A stretch of DNA of 64,000 bases from Methylobacterium sp. (GTDB taxonomy: Bacteria; Pseudomonadota; Alphaproteobacteria; Rhizobiales; Beijerinckiaceae): positions 124,001 through 188,000 of the forward strand of contig JADCCN010000002.1 of NCBI GenBank assembly GCA_020252645.1, given 5' to 3'. This document shows, piece after piece, positions 26,433-36,612 of the stretch. Made by a program: the position numbers and the translations under genes. Every line of letters begins with the position of its first letter. The stretch's first letter is position 1. The notes beneath the pieces are model-generated. The model was not told where the DNA came from, ran no database searches, and worked only from the letters and a program-made list of their open reading frames with translations.

Positions 26433-26460
26433 AATGAAAAGGCCGCCCGGAAGCAGCCTT
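26433..26460 (-). terminator. Terminator after the atp operon
   Basis: On the minus strand AAGGCTGC pairs with GCGGCCTT (one mismatch) around a short loop, followed by TTTTCATTTC. It lies about 25 bases after the stop of the last atp gene and before the hydrolase gene. Confidence 0.65.
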
Positions 26461-26484
26461 GGGATCGTTTGGAAGCGGTCAAGC

Positions 26485-26952
26485 TCAGTTGAGCTGCGTT
26501 TTCACCTGTTTCAGGCCTTCGGTGAAGGCCTGGTCACCCTTCGCCGAGGCGAGGATCGTACCAGCCGCCTTCACCGCGAGTTCGGCGGCGGCCTTGCGCA
26601 CATCGGCGGCTGCCTGCTGCTCGGCCTGGGTGATCTTGAGTTCGGCCTGCGCCGTGCGGCGCTTCACGAAATCCTCGAGCTTCGCCTTGGCTTCCGCTTC
26701 GACGCGCTTGGCTTCGGCCCTGGCGGCCTCGACCAGAGCAGCGGCTTCCTTCTCGGCAGCCTTGCGCTTCTCCTCGTAGGATTTCAGCAGCGCAGCCGCC
26801 TCGTTGCGCAGGCGCTCGGCCTCGCCCAGCTGTGCCGCCACCTTCGCCCCGCGGGCATCAAGACCCGAAAGGATGAACTTGTGAACGCCGGCATAACCAA
26901 GAATGCCGAGAAAGATCAGCAGGGCGAGCGCGGTGAAGAAGCTGGCATCCAT
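26485..26952 (-). CDS. atpF: F0F1 ATP synthase subunit b
   Basis: The 155-residue peripheral-stalk subunit: one N-terminal membrane helix (FFTALALLIFLGILGYAGV) and a long charged, Ala/Glu/Lys-rich coiled coil that ends in a helical tail. It forms the stator with the b' subunit encoded 11 bases upstream. It is the last gene of the F0 operon atpI-B-E-b'-b; the F1 genes are not in this window, a split common in alphaproteobacteria. Confidence 0.95.
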   Translation of the reverse strand: MDASFFTALALLIFLGILGYAGVHKFILSGLDARGAKVAAQLGEAERLRNEAAALLKSYEEKRKAAEKEAAALVEAARAEAKRVEAEAKAKLEDFVKRRTAQAELKITQAEQQAAADVRKAAAELAVKAAGTILASAKGDQAFTEGLKQVKTQLN

Positions 26953-26963
26953 TGGCTTTCTCC

Positions 26964-27536
26964 TCAGCCCTGCGCCGCGCTGATCGCCTTGGCGACCGCG
27001 GCATCCGTGGCCTTGCCGCCGAGCTGCTCGACAATAGCGGCCACGGCCTCCTTCGCGATGCCCTCGACATTCCCCATGGCCCTGGCCTTGGTCTCGGCAA
27101 TACGCGACTCGGCCACCGCGAGCTTGCCGGCGAGTTCCTTCTCGACCGAGACGCGTTGCGCCTCGATCTCCTTGGTGCTCTTGTCTCGGGCTTCACCGGC
27201 AATGGCCTGCGCGCTGGCGCGCGCCTTGGTGAGCGAGGCCTCGAGCGCAGCGGCCTGCTCCTCGGCTTCCTTCTGCGCGGCGCTGGCCGCGCGGAGGGCA
27301 CCCTCGATCGTCTCGCGACGCGCTTCAAGCACCGAGCCGATGCGCGGCAGGGCCACGCGGCTCATCAGCACGTAAAGGGCCCCGAATGTCAGCGCCAGCC
27401 AGAAGAGCTGGCTCGCATAGGTCGAGGAATCGAAAGGCGGAAAGCGATGCCCGCCGCCCTCGCCACCGGCCGCGAGGGCCGGCAGGGCGGGAAGGGTCGC
27501 AATCAGCGTCGCAAGCACGAAGCGCATGGGCCGCAT
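26964..27536 (-). CDS. atpF2: F0F1 ATP synthase subunit b'
   Basis: A second b-type stator subunit of about 190 residues with an N-terminal signal-like stretch (VLATLIATLPALPALAAGG), a Phe-rich linker (RFPPFDSSTYASQLFWLALTF) leading into the membrane helix, and a long coiled coil. The duplicated b/b' arrangement is usual in alphaproteobacteria and photosynthetic bacteria. ATG 27536 and 27527 (MRFVLATL) are both possible; neither has a strong ribosome site. Confidence 0.93.
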   Translation of the reverse strand: MRPMRFVLATLIATLPALPALAAGGEGGGHRFPPFDSSTYASQLFWLALTFGALYVLMSRVALPRIGSVLEARRETIEGALRAASAAQKEAEEQAAALEASLTKARASAQAIAGEARDKSTKEIEAQRVSVEKELAGKLAVAESRIAETKARAMGNVEGIAKEAVAAIVEQLGGKATDAAVAKAISAAQG

Positions 27537-27604
27537 CCGGACATCAGGGTGGTGGAGGGCAGCATTCCCGAAGGTGCCGCCCGCGAAAGTCGTTCGCCTG
27601 AGAC

Positions 27605-27832
27605 TTACACCACGAAGAGCAGGAAGATGACGACGACGAACGAGAAGATGCCAAGACCTTCCGCGAGCGCCGCGCCGATCAGCGCGCGGGTGAACTGGCC
27701 ATCGGCGGCAGAAGGGTTGCGCAGCGCACCCGAGAGGAAGCTGCCGAAGATGTTGCCCACGCCGATGGCGGCGAGGCCCATGCCCAAAGCCGCGAGACCA
27801 GCGCCGATATACTTGCCAACGATCGGATCCAT
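27605..27832 (-). CDS. atpE: F0F1 ATP synthase subunit c
   Basis: The 75-residue proteolipid of the rotor ring: two membrane helices joined by a polar loop (GALRNPSAADGQ). The proton-binding carboxylate is the Glu in GAALAEGLGIFSF. ATG 27832 (MDPIVGKYIGAG) is preceded by GGAG; the open frame to 27934 runs through a tandem repeat and is not coding. The first helix has the Gly-rich GAGLAALGMGLAAIGVG packing motif. Confidence 0.97.
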   Translation of the reverse strand: MDPIVGKYIGAGLAALGMGLAAIGVGNIFGSFLSGALRNPSAADGQFTRALIGAALAEGLGIFSFVVVIFLLFVV

Positions 27833-27846
27833 CGAGTTTACTCCGT

Positions 27847-27884
27847 TTGAGAAGAAAGGGGGTGGTTGAGAAGAAAGGGGGTGG
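27847..27884. repeat. 19-bp perfect tandem duplication before atpE
   Basis: The unit TTGAGAAGAAAGGGGGTGG occurs twice without a gap (27847-27865 and 27866-27884). It lies in the atpB-atpE junction, just upstream of the atpE ribosome site; in the mRNA it is a pair of C/U-rich tracts. Confidence 0.9.
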
Positions 27885-27908
27885 TGGATTTCGTGTCCGG
27901 CGTTCTCG

Positions 27909-28667
27909 TCAGTGCCCCGGATGGAGCGCATCATTGAGATAGACGCAGGTCAGAATGGTGAAGACATAGGCTTGGAGGAACGCCACCAGGAATTCGAGAG
28001 CGGTCACTGCCACCGCCATCAGCAGCGGCAGCGGCGAGAGGACGGCCCAGGCGCCCGCGCCCAGCAGCATGACCGTGAGACCCCCGAAGGCCTTCAGCAC
28101 GATATGGCCGGCGAGCATGTTGCCGAACAGACGCAGCGACAGCGAAACCGGGCGCGACAGGAAGGAGATGATCTCGATCGGCACCATCAGGAGCAGGATC
28201 GGGATCGGCACGCCCGAGGGAACGAACAGGCCGAAGAAGTGCGAGCCGTGCTTTGCCACACCCACAGCAACCACGGAGCCGATCACCAGCAGCGCGAAGG
28301 CGGCTGTCACGATGATCTGGCTCGTGACCGTGAACGAACCGGGGATCATGCCCAGCAGGTTCGCGGCGAAAACAAACATGAAAAGCGAGAAGACGAAGGG
28401 GAAGAACTGCAACCCTTCCTTGCCGGTCACGCCCGTGAGCGTATTGGCGACGAATTCGTAGCTCATTTCGGCCAGGCTCTGCAGCCGGCCCGGCACCATG
28501 GAGCGCCGGGCGCTGCCATAGACCGTGATGAAGCTGATGACCGCCAGCGCGATGAGCATCCACAGCGACGCATTGGTGAACGAAATATCGGTTCCGAACA
28601 GCTTGAGCTCGACGATCCTGTTGATCTCGAACTGGTGCATCGGCTCGATTGCTTTTCCGCTCGCCAC
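27909..28667 (-). CDS. atpB: F0F1 ATP synthase subunit a
   Basis: The 252-residue membrane subunit that forms the proton half-channels against the c ring. The essential stator Arg lies in LSLRLFGNMLAGHIVLK, and the last helices contain FLVAFLQAYVFTILTCVYL. The N-terminal PMHQFEINRIV is typical of alphaproteobacteria. It is the second gene of the operon, 18 bases after atpI. Confidence 0.97.
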   Translation of the reverse strand: MASGKAIEPMHQFEINRIVELKLFGTDISFTNASLWMLIALAVISFITVYGSARRSMVPGRLQSLAEMSYEFVANTLTGVTGKEGLQFFPFVFSLFMFVFAANLLGMIPGSFTVTSQIIVTAAFALLVIGSVVAVGVAKHGSHFFGLFVPSGVPIPILLLMVPIEIISFLSRPVSLSLRLFGNMLAGHIVLKAFGGLTVMLLGAGAWAVLSPLPLLMAVAVTALEFLVAFLQAYVFTILTCVYLNDALHPGH

Positions 28668-28685
28668 GGTCGCTGTCCCTTCGCC

Positions 28686-29087
28686 TCAATGGCCCTGATG
28701 CGGGCCGCTCCTGTCGTTCGAACCCGGCAGGACAGTGGGTCGCATGCCCAGCCGGTAGATGTTCCGGAACCCTGCCGCCATGCCCAGCATCATGAAGGTG
28801 ATGAGGAGCCATGGCTTGGTTCCGAGGAACCGGTCCAGCAGGAAGCCGAGACCCGTTCCCACGAGAATGCCCGCAACCAGTTCGGAGGCCGCCCGCATTC
28901 CCGCGCCGAGTGCCGAGGCATTGCTGCTCGAACTCGACTTGCCCTGATGTTCGGCCTCGTCGCGCGCCTTCGCGTCGCCGAGTTCGGCCTTCAGGGCCTC
29001 GAGGCGCGAACGCAGACTTTGCTCGTCACCGGAACGTCCCGCTTCCGCTTTGTCGGCGTCCCGCGAGGGAGGCTCCGGCTCTGGCAT
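28686..29087 (-). CDS. atpI: ATP synthase protein I
   Basis: A 133-residue protein with a charged, Ser-rich N-terminal half and two membrane helices (SELVAGILVGTGLGFLLDRF and PWLLITFMMLGMAAGFRNIY). This matches the AtpI/AtpZ-type protein thought to help c-ring assembly or Mg/Ca supply. It is the first gene of the atp operon; the promoter lies about 100 bases upstream at 29187-29215. Confidence 0.9.
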   Translation of the reverse strand: MPEPEPPSRDADKAEAGRSGDEQSLRSRLEALKAELGDAKARDEAEHQGKSSSSSNASALGAGMRAASELVAGILVGTGLGFLLDRFLGTKPWLLITFMMLGMAAGFRNIYRLGMRPTVLPGSNDRSGPHQGH

Positions 29088-29122
29088 GGCTGCATCCGAA
29101 CCCGGTGGAACGGTGCCATGTC

Positions 29123-29141
29123 ACGCGGGAGTGTCCCGCGT
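29123..29141 (-). promoter_or_regulatory. Perfect dyad in the atpI leader
   Basis: ACGCGGGA and TCCCGCGT form an eight-base perfect inverted repeat with a three-base loop. It lies between the proposed promoter and the atpI start, so it is either an RNA hairpin in the leader or a protein-binding site. Confidence 0.6.
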
Positions 29142-29186
29142 CAACACAACACGAGGGGCGGTTGCCCGCCCCGTTTCGTCGCGCGC

Positions 29187-29215
29187 TGTAAAACAGGGGG
29201 AAACGTCTGTGTCAA
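29187..29215 (-). promoter_or_regulatory. Sigma-70-type promoter for the atp operon
   Basis: On the minus strand a perfect -35 TTGACA (29210-29215) is separated by exactly 17 bases from a -10 TTTACA (29187-29192). Transcription would start near 29180 and run into atpI. This is one of the clearest promoters in the window. Confidence 0.7.
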
Positions 29216-29301
29216 GGACGGAAGGGCCGTTCTTTCGGCTCTTCCACGATCGGATAGGGCCATTTCTGAGGATGTTGCCGCAATGCAGCAGAAAACGCGC
29301 C

Positions 29302-32300
29302 TCAACCCGCCTCCGCAAGGCGCTCGGCCTCGGCGAGATCGACCGAGACGAGCTGGCTCACGCCGCGTTCGGCCATGGTGACGCCGAAGAGGCGATCCAT
29401 TTCCGCCATGCTGATCGGGTTATGCGTGATGACGAGGAAGCGCGTGCCGGTTTCGCGAGCAATATCATGCAGCAGCGCGCAAAGCCGCTCCACGTTGGAA
29501 TCGTCGAGCGGGGCATCGACCTCGTCCAGAACGCAGATCGGCGCCGGATTGGTGAGGAAAACCGCGAAGATCAGCGCCGTGGCGGTCAGCGCCTGTTCGC
29601 CGCCGGAGAGGAGCGAGAGAAGCTGCGGCTTCTTGCCCGGAGGGCGGGCAATGATCTCCAGGCCGGCCTCCAGCGGATCATCCGCCTCCACAAGATGAAG
29701 TTCTGCCGTCCCGCCCCCGAAAAGCCGGGTGAAGAGCCGTGTGAAATGCCCCTGCACCGCCTCGAAGGCCTCGCGCAGCCGGGCGCGGCCCTCGCTGTTG
29801 AGCTGCTCGATGGCCCGGCGGAACTTGGCGATCGCCTCCTCGATCTCGGCGCGCTCGCGCGTGAGATCGGCATGGCGGGTCTCGACCTCCGCAAGTTCGG
29901 TGTCCGCGCGCAGGTTCACGGCGCCGAGGCGGTCGCGGTCCTGCTTCAGGTCGCGCAGCCGCGCCTCGATGGCCTCCGGCGAGAGGGATTCGAACCGCGT
30001 CTCCGCCGGGACGCGGTTCGAAAGGCCTTCGATTGGCCCCTCGATCTCGCTTTCGATGGTCTGGATCACGTGGATCAGTCGGGAATCGGCGTTTTCGCGC
30101 GAAACTTCCAGTCTTCCCGCCAGTTCGCGAGCCTGCGAGAGGGCGTTGACGGCCTGCCGCGCCGCCTCATCGGCTGCGCGCGCCGCGCTCTCGCACCGGG
30201 CGAGCATGTCATCGGCGGCCTGGCGCGCGCCTTCCGCGATGTCGATTTCGCCCGCGATTCCGCGACGGCGGGCGGAAAGCTCGGCCGGTTCACCTTCGAG
30301 CCTTGCAATTTCCTCCTCGAGGCGAGCGCGCCGGCCTGCATGTTCGCCGAGGGATTCCCGCGCGCGGGCAACACGCTGCTCCCAGGCCGCCTGCTCACGC
30401 TTGATGCCCGCAAGGCGTTGCTCGGCGGCGCTGCGGGCGGCAAGAAGACGCGCCAAAGCGTCGCGTGCCGCATTTTCCGCCTGCCGTATACTCGCGAGGC
30501 GCGCCTCCTGCGTCTGAACCGGATCTTCGGCGGAGCGCCCGGGCAGGGCAGCCAGAGCCAAGCGTGCCTCCTCCTCCTCGCGGCGCGATTCGGCGAGATC
30601 ATTCGCCAAGGTCTCTCGACGCAGCCGTGCGGCTTCCAGCCTGAGGCGGATTTCTTCCGTGCGGCGCATCTCGCGCTGCAGCGCGGCATTGGCCTCCTCG
30701 CGCTGGCGTGCGATGCGGCGCACCGCCTCGCGCCCGACCGCTTCCGCCTCCTGTGCCTCGCGCAGGGCGCGCAGGATGCGATCAAGCACGTCGCGCGCGG
30801 CATCGCGCCTGGTCCTGGCCTCGCGCGCCTCGCGCTCGAGTTCCTCGAGCCGGTTGCGCTCGGCAAGGCGACGGGCTGCGGCGCTGGGCGCATCGCCCCG
30901 GGCTGCGAAGCCATCCCAGCGCCAGAGATCGCCCTCGCGGCTCACGAGGCGTTGACCGGGCCGGAGCTGCGCCTGAAGCTTTTCGCCCTCTTCACGCGCG
31001 CAAAGGCCGATCTGGCGCAGGCGCAGATGCAGGGGCGCGGGGGCCTTCACCATGGAGATGAGCGGCTTCACGCCCGCCGGCAGGCTGGGCTCGCCATCCA
31101 GCGCGCGCTCGCCCCAATGGCGCGGAGCACCCCATTCGATGGCCGCATCGAGATCCTCGCCGAGGGCGGCCGCAAGCGCCGTCTCGTAGCCCGGCTCGAC
31201 GACGATCTGGTCGATGGCTGGCGTCCAGAGGCCGGGCTCGGTCGCATCCACGAGCTTGCGGATCGTGCGTGCCTCCGTTTCGAGGCGCTGGAGCAGGCGC
31301 TCGGCCTCCGCGAGCTTCGGGCGGGCGCCCTGCTCGGCATCGCGCGCGGTGCGGGCCTTGGCCTCGGCCTCATCCGAGCGGGTGGAGGCTGTCGCAAGTT
31401 CCGCTCCGAGGCGATCGAGTTCCGCCTGCATCCGCTTGTAATCGGCGAGCGCGGTGGAATCCTGCGTGAGCGTGGCGAGCGCCCGCTCGGCCTCCCCGGC
31501 CAGCGCGGCAAGGCGCGCCGAGCGCGTGGTCGCGGCCTGAAGCCGCTGGTCGGCCGCGCGTTCCGCGGCTTCCGCCTCGGCGCGTGCGATGGTGAGCGCG
31601 CGAAGCTTCTGCTCTTCCGCGTTTCGCAGGGCCTCGGCCCGCTCGCGCGCCTCCGTGAGGGATTTTTCTTCAGCCGAGAGCCTTGTTCGCTCTGATTCTT
31701 GCGTTGATGCCTCGGCAGCCAGCCCCGCCTGCGCGCTTTCCGCATCGCCCAGCAAACGCCCTGCGGCTTCGTGATCTCGATCGAGTTCGGCGCGGCGGCT
31801 TGTGATTTCCCTGAGACGCTGTTCGATGCGGGCGATTTCACCATCGAGCGTTTCGCGTCTCACGAGAAGGGCTTGCAGCGCCCGGAACCGTTCGGCGGCG
31901 ACCGCACGAGCCTGTTCGAGTTCATGCGCCTTCACGGCGCGTTCGCGCTCTGTTTCGCCCTGCTGCACGGTCGCGGCGGCGACGGCGCGGATCGCTTCCT
32001 CATGCGCCTGTTTCGCGGCATCGGCCTCCTGTCGGGCCCGCTCCAGCGAAGAGGCGAGAAGGCGCAGATCCAGCGCGCGGATTTCGGTCTGCAGAGCCTT
32101 GTATCGCTCCGCCTGCCGCGCCTGCCTGCGCAGATCGCCCGCCTGCCGATCAAGCTCCCCCAGAACATCCTCGGCGCGCAGAAGGTTCTCCCCGGCCTGT
32201 CGCAGGCGCAGCTCCGCCTCGTGGCGCCTGGCATGGAGGCCGGCTGTGCCGGCGGCATCCTCGAGAATGCGGCGGCGATGCTGCGGCTTCGCGCTGATGA

Positions 32301-32754
32301 TCTCGCCGATCTGCCCCTGCCGCACGAGGGAGGGCGAACGTGCTCCGGACGCGGCATCCGCGAAGAGGATCTGCACATCGCGGGCGCGCACCTCGCGCCC
32401 GTTGATGCGGAAGGTCGAGCCCTGTTCGCGCAGGATCCTGCGCGTGACCTCCAGTGCCTCGGCCTTGTGGAGATGGCCAGGGAGATCTTGCGGCGGCTCG
32501 GCGAGGCGAATGGAAACTTCCGCATGGTTGCGGCCGGGGCGAGTGCCCGCGCCGGCGAAGATCACGTCGTCCATCTCGCCGCCGCGCAGGGATTTCGACG
32601 AGGTTTCGCCCATCGCCCAGCGCAGGGCTTCCACGAGATTGGATTTGCCGCAGCCATTGGGCCCGACAATGCCCGTGAGGCCGGGCGCGATGACCAGCTC
32701 CGTCGGATCGACGAAGGTCTTGAACCCGTGAAGGCGCAGCCTCTCGAACTTCAC
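29302..32754 (-). CDS. smc: Chromosome segregation protein SMC
   Basis: A 1150-residue SMC ATPase that compacts and helps segregate chromosomes. The N-terminal Walker A is IVGPNGCGKSNLVEAL; the C-terminal head has the signature LLSGGEQALTATAL and Walker B VCVLDEVDAPLDD-like sequence (ICVLDEVDAPLDD). Between lie two long Ala/Glu/Arg-rich coiled coils around a hinge near residue 500-640. The start is taken as GTG 32754 (VKFERLRLHGFKTF), with GGAG nine bases upstream, rather than the ATG at 32784. It is the last gene of a DUF721-dsbA-smc run. Confidence 0.96.
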   Translation of the reverse strand: MKFERLRLHGFKTFVDPTELVIAPGLTGIVGPNGCGKSNLVEALRWAMGETSSKSLRGGEMDDVIFAGAGTRPGRNHAEVSIRLAEPPQDLPGHLHKAEALEVTRRILREQGSTFRINGREVRARDVQILFADAASGARSPSLVRQGQIGEIISAKPQHRRRILEDAAGTAGLHARRHEAELRLRQAGENLLRAEDVLGELDRQAGDLRRQARQAERYKALQTEIRALDLRLLASSLERARQEADAAKQAHEEAIRAVAAATVQQGETERERAVKAHELEQARAVAAERFRALQALLVRRETLDGEIARIEQRLREITSRRAELDRDHEAAGRLLGDAESAQAGLAAEASTQESERTRLSAEEKSLTEARERAEALRNAEEQKLRALTIARAEAEAAERAADQRLQAATTRSARLAALAGEAERALATLTQDSTALADYKRMQAELDRLGAELATASTRSDEAEAKARTARDAEQGARPKLAEAERLLQRLETEARTIRKLVDATEPGLWTPAIDQIVVEPGYETALAAALGEDLDAAIEWGAPRHWGERALDGEPSLPAGVKPLISMVKAPAPLHLRLRQIGLCAREEGEKLQAQLRPGQRLVSREGDLWRWDGFAARGDAPSAAARRLAERNRLEELEREAREARTRRDAARDVLDRILRALREAQEAEAVGREAVRRIARQREEANAALQREMRRTEEIRLRLEAARLRRETLANDLAESRREEEEARLALAALPGRSAEDPVQTQEARLASIRQAENAARDALARLLAARSAAEQRLAGIKREQAAWEQRVARARESLGEHAGRRARLEEEIARLEGEPAELSARRRGIAGEIDIAEGARQAADDMLARCESAARAADEAARQAVNALSQARELAGRLEVSRENADSRLIHVIQTIESEIEGPIEGLSNRVPAETRFESLSPEAIEARLRDLKQDRDRLGAVNLRADTELAEVETRHADLTRERAEIEEAIAKFRRAIEQLNSEGRARLREAFEAVQGHFTRLFTRLFGGGTAELHLVEADDPLEAGLEIIARPPGKKPQLLSLLSGGEQALTATALIFAVFLTNPAPICVLDEVDAPLDDSNVERLCALLHDIARETGTRFLVITHNPISMAEMDRLFGVTMAERGVSQLVSVDLAEAERLAEAG

Positions 32755-32839
32755 CCGGAACCGCTCCAGCCTGGGCCGCGGCATGCGGCCTTTTCGATGA
32801 GGCGGGTTGCCCTGCTCCGGTGGAAAGGCACGGCGGGCC

Positions 32840-33511
32840 TTATTTCGGGAGCAGGGGTTCGAGCAGCTGGTCCATCTCCGCGATGGTCCGCGCGCCGCTC
32901 ACCCGCTTGCCATTGATAAAGAAGGTGGGAGTGGAATTGACGCCAAGTTTCTCCGCGCCGTGCTTCTTCACCGCATTCACGCCGTCATAGATCGACTGGT
33001 TTTTCAAGCAGGCCTCGAAGCTTTCCTGTGAGAAACCGGCAAGGCGCGCGGCGGCAAGCAGGTCGTCCAGCGGCTTCTGCGAGGTCAGGATGGCTTCCTG
33101 GCGGCGGAAGAACAGGTCGATGAGCGGATAATAGCGCTCGGACGGGGCGCAGCGCGTCAGCATGGACATCGCGGTCGCCATGGCATCGAAGGGAAATTCG
33201 CGGAACACGAAGCGCACCTTGCCGGTGTCGATATATTTTTCCTTCAGCGCGGGCAATGTGTTCACGTGGAAATTCGCGCAATGCACGCAGGTGAAGGACG
33301 CATATTCCACGATCGTGACCGGTGCATCGTCCTTGCCGAGGCTGCGATCGCCAAGCGGCCCCGCCTGCATGACATCGACGAGCGGCATCTGGTCCTGCGC
33401 CTGCGCGAAGGCCGGAGTGCCGAGCGCGAGCGGCAGGGCAAGCCCCGCGAGAGCGATCAACATATGCCGGCGGCCGACGGGAAGACGGGTGATGACAGGG
33501 CTCTGCGGCAT
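32840..33511 (-). CDS. DsbA-family periplasmic thiol-disulfide protein
   Basis: A 223-residue protein with a Tat/Sec-like N-terminus (GRRHMLIALAGLALPLALGTPAFA) and a thioredoxin fold of the DsbA-like type. The active site is FTCVHCANFH; the cis-Pro loop is in VNSTPTFFING. It probably oxidises or isomerises periplasmic disulfides. The DUF721-dsbA-smc order, with mutY divergent, is recurrent in Rhizobiales. Confidence 0.92.
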   Translation of the reverse strand: MPQSPVITRLPVGRRHMLIALAGLALPLALGTPAFAQAQDQMPLVDVMQAGPLGDRSLGKDDAPVTIVEYASFTCVHCANFHVNTLPALKEKYIDTGKVRFVFREFPFDAMATAMSMLTRCAPSERYYPLIDLFFRRQEAILTSQKPLDDLLAAARLAGFSQESFEACLKNQSIYDGVNAVKKHGAEKLGVNSTPTFFINGKRVSGARTIAEMDQLLEPLLPK

Positions 33512-33610
33512 GGAACGACATTCTCCGGCTTCGGTAAGATCAATTTTCGCCCGCGATGATGGCGGAATTCGAGATAGGCGGAAGCGCGGATGCTCGCAAG
33601 CGGGCAGGAA

Positions 33611-34180
33611 TCACAATCGCGTTTTGCGGCCCTTCGCGGCGATCCCCGCGCCCATCCGGGCGAGAGCCTCGCGCAGACCCTCATCCGCGATATCGGTGAG
33701 GGTTGCCTTCTGCGCCATGATGAGCTCGGCGGAAATCTCCCGCTCCACGAAGGCAGCGCGCGGCTTCGGCATATCGCCCTGACGGATTTCAAGCCGCGTG
33801 ACGGCGCGGAAGCCCAGGCGACGGTTCACTGAATCGAGAATGCGCGCGGAAGCCATCTGCACCTCAAGGGCGAAGGCGCTGGCGCAGGTGACGACAAGCA
33901 CCGCGCCCTCGGCCTTTTCCTGCATGCGACCGCCGCGGGGCACCGTCGACCCGGCTTCCATCCGCTTCCTCGGCCAGCGGATTTCGAGCGGAACCGTGAA
34001 TTCCGCCAGCGCCGGGCCGACAATCTCCGCCCATTCGGCGAGAAGGGTGGCGGAGGCAAAGCCGCGCTCGCGCAAGGTGGGTTCCAGCAGGTCCGGCATC
34101 AGCAAGGCGAGACGGTTCGTCCGGGGCCGCTTGCGCGGTTCGGTGCGGGAAATCGGCAGTTCTGCAGTCGCGCGGTTCAT
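33611..34180 (-). CDS. DUF721/DciA-like protein
   Basis: A 189-residue protein with the DUF721 core: LLEPTLRERGFASATLLAEWAEIVGPALAEFTVPLEIRW followed by the strand-rich AVLVVTCASAFALEVQ and NRRLGFRAVTRLEIRQG (split here by variable residues). The superfamily includes DciA, a loader or operator of the replicative helicase in bacteria lacking DnaC. ATG 34180 (MNRATAELPIS) is the best start; the upstream extension lies in the intergenic region shared with mutY. Confidence 0.85.
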   Translation of the reverse strand: MNRATAELPISRTEPRKRPRTNRLALLMPDLLEPTLRERGFASATLLAEWAEIVGPALAEFTVPLEIRWPRKRMEAGSTVPRGGRMQEKAEGAVLVVTCASAFALEVQMASARILDSVNRRLGFRAVTRLEIRQGDMPKPRAAFVEREISAELIMAQKATLTDIADEGLREALARMGAGIAAKGRKTRL

Positions 34181-34322
34181 CGGGGCGTCTTTGCCTTCAT
34201 CAAAGTCAGTGTAGCGCAGAAATCGGATAGAACAAGAAGAGAACGAAAATTCCCGCGGATTGCTGGCGGAAAAGAGCATCGCACCCTTGGCCAGCCGCAT
34301 CGGCCTCGCCATAACCGAAGGG

Positions 34323-35381
34323 ATGCCCGCCCCTCCGCCCTCAGCCGATCGCCGAACCGCAGCCTTGCTCGCCTGGTACGATCGCGCCGGGCGGGACCTC
34401 CCATGGCGGGTGAAATCGGGGCGCGCCGAGCCCTATCGCGTCTGGCTGTCGGAGATCATGCTGCAGCAGACGAGCGTGGAGGCGGTGAAGCCCTATTTCA
34501 CGAAGTTCATGGCGCTCTGGCCGGATGTGAAGGCGCTCGCCGCGGCCGAGGATCACGCCGTCATGACCGCCTGGGCCGGCCTCGGCTATTATGCCCGGGC
34601 CCGCAACCTGCTCGCTTGCGCGCGGGCGGTCGCGCGCGATTACGATGGCCGATTCCCCCAAACAGAAGCGGACCTTCGCGCGTTGCCGGGCATCGGTGCC
34701 TATACGGCGGCAGCCATTGCCGCGATTGCCTTTGGCGAGCGCGCGATTGTGATCGACGGGAATATCGAGCGGGTGGTCACGCGGCTCGCCGCCATCGACA
34801 CGGTTCTGCCGAAAGCGAAACCGGAGATTGGCGCGGTGCTCGAAGGCATGGTGCCGGCGGATCGCCCGGGTGATTTCGCACAAGCCCTGATGGATCTCGG
34901 TGCAACGATCTGCACACCGAAATCGCCCTCCTGCCTGCTCTGTCCGCTCTCCGAGGCGTGCCTGGCACGGGCCAGGGGGCAGCCCACGGCTTTCCCCGTG
35001 AAGCCCGCGAAGAAGGGCAGGAAGCAGCTGCAAGGCCTCGCTTTCGTGGTGCTGGATCCGCAGGCGCGCATCCTCGTCCGCACCAGAGCCGGGAAAGGCC
35101 TGCTCGCGGGCATGGCCGAGGTTCCGAATGTCGATTGGTCGGCCGAGCCTATGGGGCTTCAGGCCGCGCCTTTTCCGGCGGAGTGGCAGCGCCTGAAACA
35201 GCCGGTCATCCACATCTTCACGCATATCGAGTTGCGGATGGAGATCGCGGTCGCGCGGCTGCCCGCAACGGCACCCGCGCCGGAGGGCATGCGCTGGGTC
35301 TCGCTGGAGAGGCTTGGCGACGAGCCGCTGCCAACCCTGTTTCGCAAGGTCATCGAGGCAGGCTTGCGCGCGCTGCGTTGA
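34323..35381 (+). CDS. mutY: A/G-specific adenine glycosylase MutY
   Basis: MutY removes adenine mispaired with 8-oxoguanine. The 352-residue protein has the catalytic Glu in SEIMLQQTSVEAV, the helix-hairpin-helix LPGIGAYTAAAIAAIAFG, the catalytic Asp in VIDGNIERVVTRL, and the iron-sulfur loop C-x6-C-x2-C-x5-C (CTPKSPSCLLCPLSEAC). A Nudix-like C-terminal domain for oxoG recognition follows. ATG 34323 (MPAPPPSADRRTAALL) is the likely start, though its ribosome site is poor; a TTG at 34260 is an alternative. Confidence 0.96.
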   Translation: MPAPPPSADRRTAALLAWYDRAGRDLPWRVKSGRAEPYRVWLSEIMLQQTSVEAVKPYFTKFMALWPDVKALAAAEDHAVMTAWAGLGYYARARNLLACARAVARDYDGRFPQTEADLRALPGIGAYTAAAIAAIAFGERAIVIDGNIERVVTRLAAIDTVLPKAKPEIGAVLEGMVPADRPGDFAQALMDLGATICTPKSPSCLLCPLSEACLARARGQPTAFPVKPAKKGRKQLQGLAFVVLDPQARILVRTRAGKGLLAGMAEVPNVDWSAEPMGLQAAPFPAEWQRLKQPVIHIFTHIELRMEIAVARLPATAPAPEGMRWVSLERLGDEPLPTLFRKVIEAGLRALR

Positions 35382-35385
35382 GCGG

Positions 35386-36612
<1,227 letters not shown>

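Noticed and set aside
29050-31695. 881-residue plus-strand open frame
   Set aside because: It is antisense to smc, whose Walker A, signature and Walker B motifs establish the real gene.
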